62,000 nucleotides of DNA, taken from the NCBI GenBank assembly GCA_002633005.1, contig NMRA01000314.1, positions 1 through 62,000 of the forward strand, written 5' to 3'. A program made the position numbers and the translations under genes. Within the stretch, counting starts at the first letter, position 1. Each line of letters opens with the position of its first letter. Of the stretch, positions 19,701 to 30,562 are shown in pieces. Under the pieces are notes generated by a model, which was not told where the DNA came from, made no database searches, and saw only the letters and a list, made by a program, of their open reading frames with translations. Source of the DNA: Phoronis australis. Its lineage: Eukaryota; Phoronida; Phoronidae.

Positions 19701-22700
19701 TCGAAGGATCATTAGGAATCATAGCAGTTGTCCTGATGGCTGGCATTGAGTTTTGGATGGATGTGAAAACTGTCACCACCCGCTATATCAGAATTCCTCA
19801 GTGTTTTGCCTTGAACTTTGCCAAACAATTTTCTGTTGTTAAAATGATATATGTAGCATCTTTCCAATTTGTGATGAATTTGGGGCGTATTCTGCGCCAC
19901 CTAGTGGTCGTGTTAATTATTTTTGAGTCTTCTTTTTTGCTGTTTGCTTGATCTGTATTGACCAAATTGCTCAGAGGATCTTTATTAAATTGGCAGATGC
20001 GTTGCTACAGACATGAGCATAACTGGCTTGGATTTTCAGATGGGTCCAGATACTGTGGTGACATTTTCACATCTGTGACTGTATCTACTAAACCTTGCAA
20101 GATTACAGTTTGTCAACTCTATTGCTATTCCTATTAACTTGACAACTGATGGATAGATTCAACTACCGCCTTGCCTCTAATGGCAGTTTGTTTTTATAAC
20201 GTCTGCCTCTGTATTTTTAGTGTCCTTGGTGAAAATTGACAAGTAGTTTACAGAAAAACGACAAAGCTTTCTCAAATTGTGACAGGTTTGACTTTAAGTT
20301 ATTCTGCGCCATCTAGTGGCCATTTTTATGATACTAAAACCACCATTAGAAGCGTACTGTTTGCAGTTGTGGCATTTCAACACTCTGCATTGCTCTTGTT
20401 TTCTTATTTTGTGTGAAACATTTTGCTAATCTGACTTTAATCAAATGGCTCATGATTGCCAAATAATGCCACTGAAGGATTGACTGACTCAGCATTCAAT
20501 AGGTGGCGCTGATCAAGGTAAAGTGATAGACTGGCTCAGCATTCAATAGGTGGTGCTGATCAAGGTAAAGTGATTGACTGACTCAGTATTCAATAGGTGG
20601 TGCTGATCAAGGTAAAGTTATTGACTGACTCAGTATTCAGTAGGTGGTGCTGATCAAGGTAAAGTGATTGACTGACTCAGTATTCAATAGGTGGCGCTGA
20701 TCAAGGTAAAGTTATTGACTGACTCAGTATTCAATAGGTGGTACTGATCAAGATAAAGTGATTGACTGACTCAGTATTCAATAGGTGGTGCTGATCAAGG
20801 TAAAGTGCTCTTTTAAATTGTAATCTGATAGGGTGCAGAAAGTTGTTCACAGACATTGTTGTGTCTGTGGGATAATGGTTGCATGTGCAATGGCGACCAT
20901 TGTTTCACTAGTGCCACCTAGAGAGCTCCTCGGTAGGCTTGTATCAATCATACTGTTCACTTTCAGTTCTCCACTGGTCAGCCCCGGTGTGTTCAAGTTC
21001 CTATTCAATGTTGTCCACCTGCCCAGTGACACTTGCGGTCACAGGAAGGGTCTCTGTACAGGCTGGCTGGAGCACATGGTTGACGAAAATGCTCTACCAA
21101 TGCAGGTGTGTTCTTTTTTTGCTTCAATTTTGTATTCTCTTGTAAGCTTGTTAATTATGTATTGTTCCATGCTAACTGAAAATTTTAATTCACTGTTAAA
21201 CGTTCTCCTGAGGACCATCCTGATAAAAAGCTACACTACAATAATTATTGTTCTTGACATATTAGTACTTTTAGTTTATCAGTTGCATGGCTTCTTATCT
21301 TTGTTGATGTTTTGAGTTTTGTTTCTGTTGTTCATCTGCTACACTTGCACTCTTAGACATGATGCAAATTGTTGTTACAGGTTCCAGTTTTTAGTCGCAG
21401 CCATCAGTCATTTCATCTCCCCGACAACCCGGCCACACCCATCATTATGATTGGTCCTGGCACTGGATTGGCCCCTTTCATTGGCTTTCTGCAGGAAAGG
21501 TTAGTTCTGCTACTTGGTTAATTTTGAATTGATAAACAATGCTGTGTCCATTAAAAGAGCGTGCAATTTACTGGGCTGTGAATTTGCCTTTTACATAAGG
21601 ATTTCTTCATTTTTTGTTTTTTTTTTGGTTTCGATTTTCTCTTATTTGATTTACAATTTCCTGTTTTTGCACCTCTTTTTATCATTCTTTTGATTTTTTG
21701 CATGCAAATACATTTGTTTCAGTTAAATTTTTTTAAACACAGAAAATGTTTATCACACAAGCCCATTTATTTGTGAAGCGATACGTCACCCTCAATTTTC
21801 TCTGTTAAAATTGCTGTTTACAATTGGAGTTAGCTGGTAATTTAAACTTGAAGACAAGTGTACAGACTGGAAGCTGACTTAGTTGAAGTTTACACACTGG
21901 GAGGTCTATCTAATCATTAAATCAAATGTCATGATTATAATCAAATTTATTACATGTATTCTTAGTGCATCAGAGAAACAGGCACAACCTACAGTACTAA
22001 GCTCCATCTGTTGTCATTACCCTGTAGTTTACTTTAGCTGGTGATATAGTGAATTCAAATTATTTGCCGTCTTATTTGGAGTTCAAATCCTTAGATTTTG
22101 TGCTTTCTAAATTTAACCTGTTATGGTATCAGATAAAATCTCATTGGCGTTCTTCCTTGTTGTAGGTCTTATCACCTCCAACAGGGGACAGCTTGTCTGG
22201 GGGAAGCTTGGCTGTTCTATGGTTGCCGGCATCAGCAAAAAGACTACCTGTACAGGTGAGCTTATTATGGAGTTGCGATAAGTTTCGCCTGTCAGCGATA
22301 CTACCACGTATGCCAATCAGTTCAAACGTGACGAGGAGTTTGCCTGAAAATAAATTTTATTATGTGAAACAGGCACATAAATCTGCATTTCACCCTGTTT
22401 AGCTGGCTTAAACACAAAAATCAAATTGAGCCTTTTACTGTTATTAAGTCGTTCTCATAATAATCCTTACTGTGATAAGATTCTATAACTGTTAACAACT
22501 CTAGCTGTAGGCAATGCATACATGATTGTGCTATTTTGAAATTTGCTATTTTAGGCTGTACCACACGGTAAGGAATATTTTAAAACTGCTTGATGAGAGT
22601 AAAAGACCTGAATTCAATTTAATTTTTTGTCTGCTATACAGGGCAAAATGCAAAATTGACTTCTAACCAAGGTAGCAGCTTTTCCAGCTGAAGGCTTTTA

Positions 22701-25700
22701 AATGGATTTTAACTAGGAGACAGTTGTCATTTTTTTGCATCTGCGTGTTTTGTTTGCTATAATTATAACTCTACCTGGTTCTTACTGCTTGGCAAGTAGT
22801 ATTACGGCATCAGTAAATGTGGTCAAGCAAGGACAATGTCATAACTCTGCTTTCTATTGACTACACCCACTTAATAAGTAAGGGTATGAAGCCGTCATGA
22901 ATCATGATCTATGAGTCAAAATGACTCTCTTGAAAGGCATGTTTACCATAATAAGCTTGGTCTTCAGTTGAAAATGGTTGAAAATGGTTGAAAATGCAAT
23001 GGATGGCCTGAATTATCGTGACAAGCACACTGTTTCTAAATTGCTATCCACACTTTGAGTTACAGCAGAACAAGTTAGTCCTGGAACAGGTTGTTGTTTG
23101 GTTTAGTAATAGTGTGGACTCAGTCTGCGCTGGGGCAGTTTGAGACACTTGTGACAACTTGCCCCACCTAAGGTAACCTGATCCAGTGGAAGTCATAGTG
23201 TTCACTCAAGTCTGCAGACAAGGCATAAGCAATTATCAGGTGTGCGCTTGCGCAGTTTCATTTAATGTTACGTCTGCCTCATTTATGACAAAATGTAGGG
23301 TGTGTAGTACGGATGCTTAGCTGAATTGTGGCAAGTTGTTCTAGGGCAGGATGTTCTAGGGCAGGATGTTCTAGGGCAGGATGTTCTAGGGCAGGATGTT
23401 CTAGGGCAGGATGTTCTAGGGCAGGATGTTCTAGGGCAGGATGTTCTAAGGCAGGGTAACTTGTCATGTGGACAGATGCCCATGAAACGAGCAAATTTCT
23501 CAAACCTGGTCTGGATCGCTGGAATCATTTCTAATCTGATTAATGATCAAGATGAGAACAATTTTATGACCATAACTGGCTTACATGAAAAGTTGTATTT
23601 GACGCTAGGCGTTGTTTTATTACCCCTTCAAACTGCGTCTTCATGCTACGCCGAGTTTCCTCACTCACAATGTATGTCCAATGATATGTTATAAATATTA
23701 ATGTACCAACATCTTGTCATATATGATTTATCCAGAATCGAACTTGAGGATTGCCTAAGCAGCAGCGTCCTTACCAAGCTGTGTGTATCATTCTCAAGAG
23801 ATGACCAGCCAGATGGCAACCCACGCTATGTGCAAGATAATCTGAAGTTTCATGCCTCAGGCATTAACCTTCTCATCAGACAAAAGGGGGCAGTAGTGTA
23901 TGTTTGCGGGGATGCCAACAATATGGCAAAAGATGTCAATGCAGCCTTCGTTGACATATTTACAACAGGTGGGTGATAAGGTTTATGGTCAGTTTTATGT
24001 CAACTATTGTGGACGGTATTGATAAAATCGAGCTACTGTTGGGTCAGGAAGTTTATGACTTTATGAATATGTTTGCGTATTGTGCAGTTTTAGTAAACGT
24101 GTAATTTCTAGTAAATCGACTGGTTACTTTATGGCGGGATATTTAGGGAATCAGTGTAGAAATGGTTTATTTTGCGAATATTGTATGATGAGTATTGGAT
24201 GAAGCTATTACATGAGTGCAAAGTTGGAAGTGTTCCAAGTAATATCAGTTGAATTATGTAACTTGTTCAACCAATGTTTAACATGGAACTTGCTGAAGAT
24301 AATGCTTTTTTGCTCTTTTCACAGCTGGGGCTTAATTCAGATGAAAATAATTCAAGAAATGATTAACATGTTACTTGCTGAAAATGAAGGGAGTTTCTTT
24401 TACTTAAACTAGATCATAAAATAAGCCCCATCAACCCAAACTAGAGCATAACATAAACACCATCAATCCAAACTTAAATACTGGTTGTTTTATGCTTTTT
24501 ATAATCAACATATTGCAAGTTCAATGAGGTTGAGTGTTATTCACATGTGTCACTGACTGATATTAAAATGAAACTTAAAATATTTCTGTCGAATTATGTT
24601 TAGTGTGGAAAAATATTGATGGTGTGTTAGGAATAGGCTTTGACTGGAAGTTTGTTTACAGTCAAAGTCATTTTAAGAGGTTTTCAGTAGAACTGAATTG
24701 GGCAGAGTGTCCTTTAACTAGATTAGCTGTGCCATGTTTAAAAAACAAATGAATGCTAAGAGTTTGGTTGTAGCCGTTCCTTCAGCAAAGAAAGATATTT
24801 TGAATGTTTGACACTGCTTCAAGATACAGGTCCCATGCCTTTTTACAAACCCTTACATTTTTGTGAATTTTGTAATTCCAATGGTGGAAAACATTGCACC
24901 TTCAAATTGTGATACAGTGTTTCAAAGCTACTTTACACCCGCCCTTTGTCAAGTGTTTGACATAAATAATCACATATTTTGTCTCATTGCTGCCTTCTCC
25001 TTCTCAACACGCTCAATATAACCCGACACAATCAGACTGGACATTCCCCACTGTGACACTTGTGCATGTTATGGGATTCCTTTTCTTGTCGACTGAGTGC
25101 AGGTGGGATTCACCACGACAATAGCTAGAATGACTCATTGTCGTGACGGCCCATTACGCATTGCGACAGGAATGTGGTGTTTTGTCTAATTACTCATGGC
25201 GGGGGGAACAGTACAGTTATAAAAAACTGTAGGGTGTCCCCTGTGCGGAACAAGGGACAGTTATTTCCGGAGAGCAGATTCTATTTGTTGGCTCTGTGTT
25301 AGCTGAAAGCAGTGTGACTGAGAATATTTTTTGAAGCGGTTACCTTAAAAATCATTTTAAGCATGTAAAGGATATAGACAGTGTCGTTTCTAATAATTTT
25401 GTAATCTGGGGGTTTTGTATGTGTACTGCTTGTGTTCTTTTCTGCTAACTTAAGAGTGGGCTATTGCAAAATTTGAGTCACAAATTGTTCGCGCAATGAG
25501 TTGGAAAATCTATCCATTGGCTGTCCAAAACTGTTGTTCCAGTATTCCTATAAAAAATGTAACAAATTTTGTTGGAGAGAGAACAAAACAGGGAGTCATT
25601 CTGTCCTGCTGTAAGGTGTTGGTTGGATGAATATAGGGGCAAGAGTTAACACTGACAAGTTTTCTTTTTTTAGTTTCAGACATGACTCACGAGGCAGCCA

Positions 25701-25759
25701 CTTCCTATCTGACATCCCTGCGACGAGAACACAGATATCTGGAGGATATCTGGACCTAG
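7770..25759 (+). CDS. MTRR: Methionine synthase reductase, complete, 14 exons, 748 residues
   Basis: This diflavin reductase passes electrons from NADPH through FAD and FMN to reactivate oxidised cobalamin on methionine synthase, in the cytosol. Exons: 7770-7916, 10204-10354, 12753-12870, 14104-14656, 15835-15978, 16439-16524, 17118-17274, 17900-18080, 18478-18520, 20967-21105, 21381-21499, 22166-22255, 23736-23968 and 25674-25759. All phases agree. The FMN domain shows YASQTGQAQ (13-21), STTGEGEPP (63-71) and GLGDSNY (100-106). A long acidic/serine-rich linker in exon 4 (about 155-300) is typical of MTRR. FAD-binding RPYS is at 521-524 and KGLCTGWL at 554-561. The NADPH domain shows GPGTGLAPF (598-606), [13 protein letters not shown] and [13 protein letters not shown] (698-710). 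The protein ends DIWT, with the penultimate Trp like human DIWS. Human MTRR is about 700 residues. Exon 8 uses a GC donor (TTAG|GCAAGT), and exon 14 has two acceptors six bases apart. The long linker and ending argue against P450 reductase. Confidence 0.95.
8425..8520. repeat. Fragment of a dispersed 'AATAAGCGCCC' repeat
   Basis: CCTAATAAGCGCCC and CCAATAAGTGCCC stand in short tandem, followed by GTAAGCGCTCA, inside MTRR intron 1. This motif recurs in non-autonomous DNA elements of many invertebrate genomes, which I recall but cannot check here. No end repeats are visible. Confidence 0.3.
9690..9946 (-). pseudogene. THAP zinc-finger domain, frameshifted, inside MTRR intron 1
   Basis: Reading from 9946 on the minus strand, a frame opens with Met and shows [11 protein letters not shown], then [14 protein letters not shown]. 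This is the start of a THAP (C2CH) DNA-binding domain. At the A-run after ELRK the domain continues only in the next frame, as [11 protein letters not shown]. Further on [12 protein letters not shown] supplies the final Cys-x2-His. Two stop codons interrupt this second part. A single-base loss in the A-run would explain the frame change. THAP domains occur in host regulators and in P-element-like transposases; a lone, antisense, intronic, broken copy suggests a transposon remnant. No transposase body is visible. Confidence 0.6.
11805..12000. repeat. Degenerate repeat in MTRR intron 2
   Basis: Two blocks about 125 bases apart share GTCC.T.GT.ACGCAACAC.TGT..GCAGTATC and a following CCCACGAT. 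Other fragments of the same words lie between them. It looks like an old duplication or decayed satellite, with no coding signal. Confidence 0.4.
19040..20330. repeat. Decayed satellite-like array in MTRR intron 9
   Basis: Several related blocks repeat the words TGATGGATTTTCATGAAATTT, GGATTTGACATATTCTG and CGCCACCTAGTGGC in the same order, with spacing near 170-300 bases. CACCT.GTGGC-like cores are near 19157, 19333, 19895 and 20305. The units are strongly diverged and have no shared reading frame. The 142-codon open frame at 19523-19951 runs through this array and is not a gene. Confidence 0.6.
20478..20806. repeat. 47-bp minisatellite, seven copies, in MTRR intron 9
   Basis: Seven units of exactly 47 bases start at 20478, 20525, 20572, 20619, 20666, 20713 and 20760. 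Each holds CAATAGGTGG(C/T)GCTGATCAAGG, and copies differ by only a few substitutions. The array ends about 160 bases before exon 10. The shared word GGTGGCGC suggests it may have grown out of the older array on its left. Confidence 0.95.
23338..23457. repeat. 15-bp tandem array, eight copies, in MTRR intron 12
   Basis: Eight head-to-tail copies of GTTCTAGGGCAGGAT are present. All but the last are identical; the last has two changes. Because 15 is a multiple of three, the array is open in several frames on both strands and creates false open frames with a five-residue repeat. The near-perfect identity points to recent or ongoing length change. Confidence 0.97.
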
Positions 25760-28700
25760 TGCTTTAGTCATGTGGAAGTCAGAACTTTCCAACAGTTGCC
25801 TTGTAATTAATTTGTATTTATTTGATAATCGTGGTACTGCATTGTGGTGTGGGCATATAGGACAACCTTCTTTTTTTAATTTGCTATAAGTATCTGAAAT
25901 AGCATGTGATTGTGATAATAATTGTCTAAAATATACAGTTGGTCATTTAATGGTGCTCTTCTGTCTCACAGTTTGTAGTTTCTGCCAAATGCCAAGGCTT
26001 ATCATTGTCAGATTGTATTGATGCATCTTCTGGGTTGAAGTCTCTATCTAGCTGGTGTAAACCCACCAGTCATCACAAGGAAACAGCTTTTGATTTTCTT
26101 ACGTTATTAAATTGGTGTCAGTTATACCTTGTTCAAAGTCGAGGTGATTTCGAGGTATTGAAAGAATTGACNTCGAGTCCTCCCCCCGGAAATCTGCACT
26201 CAATTCAGAAGCCAAAAGACATAAATTGGTAGTCTTCTGAAGGACAGAGAGAACCTTTGGCCAACGGACCAAAGGTCAACTTTTGGCTATAGGCTCCTCA
26301 AGAAACCAAGCCATACAAGTTGACTTATCACTCATGGTCTCCAGGAATCGGGGCTAGGAATTTTCCTCTTTTAAGAGGATTTCCTCTTTAATATTTGATT
26401 TCCTCTTTAATATTTGATTTCCAATTTACTTGTTCCTCTCCTTTTTTATGAGTATTTTGACTTTATTTGTGCAAAAAAACATTTTTTCAATTCTATGTTG
26501 CAACATATTGTCAAAAAAATATCTTTGTCATACAAGCCTATTTATTTGTGGAACGAATATTTTCCTCTTTTCAAACTGGTTATTCCTGTGCTGAGGAACA
26601 ACTAATTGGCAGTTGTTCGAAAGCCCAAGAATAATTCTCATCAATAGTACCAGAGGGAAGTAGGGAGCAAATTGAGACGATTATAGTAGCAAATAGTGTA
26701 TCAAAAGTTTGATCCCTTGACTGCGCTTTAATGCAGGTATTCGTTTTCTGCAGTCATATGTGTGCGTTATGTGCTTCTATTAGTTTGTGCTTAGTAAGTT
26801 ACATGCATGATGAGAAAAGGTAAAATCTGTTCTCCTCCCACAGCAAATAAGCGCCGTGTGTATGAAAAGAATAATTTTCGTGATCGGATGGCGTTTATTC
26901 CAATAAGAGTAGCCAACATACACGTAATGTGCTCATTGTCCACGCTCAAGTCTTAAAATCCTGTGTCCTACAGTTGATACAATTAAAACGCGGCGCGAAA
27001 TAAATTGCCTAAATGCATGACGGATTACAATGTCAGGGATAATCCACGAATAGAGACGGATTACCTTTATCGTTCTTAGGTTTGGAGAACCCTAATACCT
27101 TTGAAGAGGCTGGAGTTCTGTAGCGTCATAGTTGACTTTAGGAGCTGTAGGTTCAAAGAATATTTCGTTGATCTTGCCGATGTTTGCGCTTTACTGTTGT
27201 CTAGATTTTGGCAGACTGGTTGACGTGTTTTTATGATGATGTGAAATTTCCGGCAACGTCGCGTACTATACATATACATTATACATATAACCGGCCTTCT
27301 CTCCAGCAATACGTTTTAAGTTACGTACTGTTGTCTCGACTTACTCATTCGTGATCTGGTAAGAATAGATTTTTGAGCTGAAGAGAAGCCGAGTGCGCCT
27401 TCAATAAGTGAGAATATGGTCGGGCAAAGTTGGTGAGCCTGATCCAAACCAGTTCTTGTTGTTAAGATATCAAAACAATTCCATCTTCGCGCAAGCCAAA
27501 CCCAGAAGTCACAAAGATCAAGCATCTACTACGTGGAATCTGAATCAGATACTGATATCTCTAAGTTGCCTGAAACGAAACTATTCTTTGACAGACCACC
27601 GATTCAGTTGACATGCCTTTTAAACCAGGGACAATAAAGCACAGAATTCACGTGAGGAGTGAAGACTGTCAACAAGAAATGAGCGTCAGATTTTATTACA
27701 AAAAAACGGGAATATCGTTCACCTTTAGATTTCATTTGGGCGAGTTTTAAGGAATGAATTTAATCATTCTGCAAAGATCTTTAAATCCTATCTGGAGGTC
27801 CAATTCGAAAAAGCATCGATCAACCCGTTAACGTTATGTTGGACCTTATCGACAAGTGTGTAAATTTAGCGCGCAAATATCTACAATTTTTTGGAACTCG
27901 GCATAAGTACACATGCATTTAGTGAAAGTAGTAATTCGGTGAAATTCAATTTTTGGCTTTATACCAGTCTGCCACTAGGTCACGTGACCTTATTTTATGG
28001 ACATTTTGCAAAAAAAATAAAGGCACATATTTTTGACTTGAAAATAAGAGAATCTATAGACCAAATTTCGTGTGATGAAAATGTTCAAGATGATAAAATC
28101 TCAAATACGGTGTTGCAGTTTTCTAGAATACCGTTTCGTTTTCGTTTTGTGCAATTTTTAAAAATGCTTATATATAAGCACTATTTGGTAATGGTCCCTC
28201 ATACAAAGGTGGAACATTTTAAAAGCGTTTTAGAGAACAGCGCATAAAGCACAGTAGGCCCAACTGAAATTTGCATATGAAACTGATCAGTCATGTAATG
28301 AGATACGATGTCCTGAAGTTGGCCATTCTGGTAATTTTCAGATCAAGTTACACCCACCTCATTATCCATGGCGGGTACATTGGATGTTCATCAAAAGCTA
28401 CAAACGAATGTAACCTGAGTTCAATTTAGGTGGACAACGCAACTGGTTTCTGCTGAGATGGAACATGTTATGGCTCTACGCGAGCCGATACAACAATAAC
28501 TTTTAGTGCATTACATGTACACATGAGTGATTGTCCCTAAAGCGTCAAATTCAAAAAGTTTCACTGCTGTGAGGTATGGTTTTGCACGATTTTTCTCTAT
28601 GAATTCAAGGAACGTGTCCAAAACGACCGCCAATTTCAGAGTAAAAAGTTATTTGTGATTGGCTGCTTGGCAAACGAATCAAAGCCAGGGCCGCTTTTGC

Positions 28701-30552
28701 AGTGAGAGTTTGTTTTTGTGGTTGTGAGAAGCACCGCTTCTGACTATACATGTATGGCAGCATTTTGTACAGAGTACACTAAATATTGAATTTTCGTGTC
28801 GAACCTGTCACCCGTTCGTGAACAATAACAAATCCAGAAATTCGTCATTTGATCTGCTTGATGGCTAGGATTTTCAACACATTTGTGGTTGTGACGTATT
28901 TCTTGTACGTAAGTTAATCACTACGGGGACTCAATTTCGCAAGCACCATTGAACCTACGCATTGGTTACAAATAAAGCCTGCCGTTCACATTGTCCCGGG
29001 CGCATTAGTATTCATTATTAATTTAAAGCGCGTAATGTTTTTCTTCTACTAGGATATGAGTGCTACCCACAGACCCGTTGCTATGTACCGGATCACACCA
29101 GAACAATTTTATCTGCTACAAGGGTACTTAAAGAAAGGTTTGAGATAGTGAGAAAATATCTACACCGTTGTCCTTTGTTCACTGAGTAGCCTTAACCAAC
29201 CACGAAAATGACGCACGTTTGATGAAAAGTATGTTTTACCATTACGGAAACGAAAATGAGCAATATTTCGTTGAACAATGGCAATATTTCCTTGAAGAGT
29301 GGTCGCTACCCATATATTTTATTTGCTCTTACTTTCACTATCTCTAGCTATCTAGGAAAGTTCAACTCGCTACTGCATTAAAAAGATCCCGAGACAACTT
29401 TCCAATTTAAAGAATGGAAACGATTTCGCGAAATTGAAAACTGGATAGTATTCAAGAAAAGCAGTCGTAATTTGAATTCAGTAATGTTTAATTACTTGTT
29501 ACTGCAAGTAGGACGAACACTTTTGGCATTTTTGACATGTTGGTCGCAAAATAAATAAGATTACATGTTCGTAGTGAAATATTTCATGCGATCACTTCTC
29601 AGGAATTCCGATTTCAAAGTTCTTGTATGAGTGTCTTGTAGATTACGGGTGGCGATGGTCTTAGCACAAGCTTTGGTAAATCACGGTCAATCTGTTGAAG
29701 AAAACAAGTGTTCTGTCCCATGCGCTAAAGTACAGCAATTCTAATTCGATACGGAATTAATGCAAATTAACGAGAATGATCAAAACTGCGCCATCTTTTA
29801 TGTGTGTAGACTGTCATCAAATTTCAATCGCAAAGTTTTTGTTTACAATTGTTTTTCTCGCAATATTGTGACCACTCGAGGCACTCTATCACTTCTCGCT
29901 AAATGGGCCCTCAATAGCCTCGTGATTAATGGAAAAACGATCCACTGTTTATAACAGTTATCAATAGTATATTATAGCCAGTGTTTACTGATAAGAGATA
30001 GTTGATAAATCTTTTCAAGAGATGTCGAGCAGCAGCCTCTCGGGGCGATAAGCCCATTTAAGCCCAATTTTGTTATTTTAAAGTATATGTGTAGAGTTCA
30101 GAGGACAGACAGAAACAAGTGGTATTTGGAGCTGGGCGTAAGAACTGTCCGCAAGAAAATAGTTTTTACATACACCTGTACAAACGAGGTTAGACGGTTG
30201 TATGCTTAATGTGGTTAGATGATCGGTTGGGAATTTTTTTTCGAGAAATTGAAGGAAATCAGTGTCTAAATGAGAAAGATGGACGTGATCACCTTTATTT
30301 TGTCCATTCGTTGCTTCGTTCACGTTTTGTTATTGATGGTGGCGCTGTCAGGATTTGTGTTCAAACGGACCTTGATTTAAACGCTCAATTGTCGCCTTTT
30401 GAAATTTGCCACCGAATTCGAACTTTGGTTTGTGCTAAGTGTAATATCCCACAAAGGACCAGACAGGTGAATTGACGTAGTCACAGCTGAAAGTGAACTT
30501 TTCATGATCATTCGCTTTCTATTAAGTTGATTTTTTAAAAAATCTTTTTCAG
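25760..30552. other. Intergenic region between MTRR and gene A
   Basis: No supported gene. Just after the MTRR stop the sequence is AT-rich, but I could not fix a polyadenylation site. A single undetermined base is at 26172. At 26383-26420 a 19-base unit (TTTCCTCTTTAATATTTGA) is tandemly doubled. An exon-like stretch occurs at 29054-29140, where a polypyrimidine-AG precedes an open frame, but it joins to nothing in phase. The promoter and any non-coding first exon of gene A should lie near the right end. Confidence 0.5.
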
Positions 30553-30562
30553 AACCACCACA

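Noticed and set aside
19523-19951. 142-codon hydrophobic open frame in MTRR intron 9
   Set aside because: It lies wholly in the decayed satellite array, whose other copies do not keep the frame.
23279-23694. Open frames on both strands with a repeating five-residue unit (LGQDV, ALEHP, RTSCP)
   Set aside because: They are created by the 15-bp tandem array in MTRR intron 12 and end in flanking intron sequence.
27891-28247. 118-codon open frame between MTRR and gene A
   Set aside because: AT-rich, with no motif, splice context or paralogue; consistent with chance.
29054-29140. Exon-like stretch after a polypyrimidine tract and CTAG
   Set aside because: Open in more than one frame, donor weak (AAAG|GTTTGA), and it does not join in phase to gene A or anything else.
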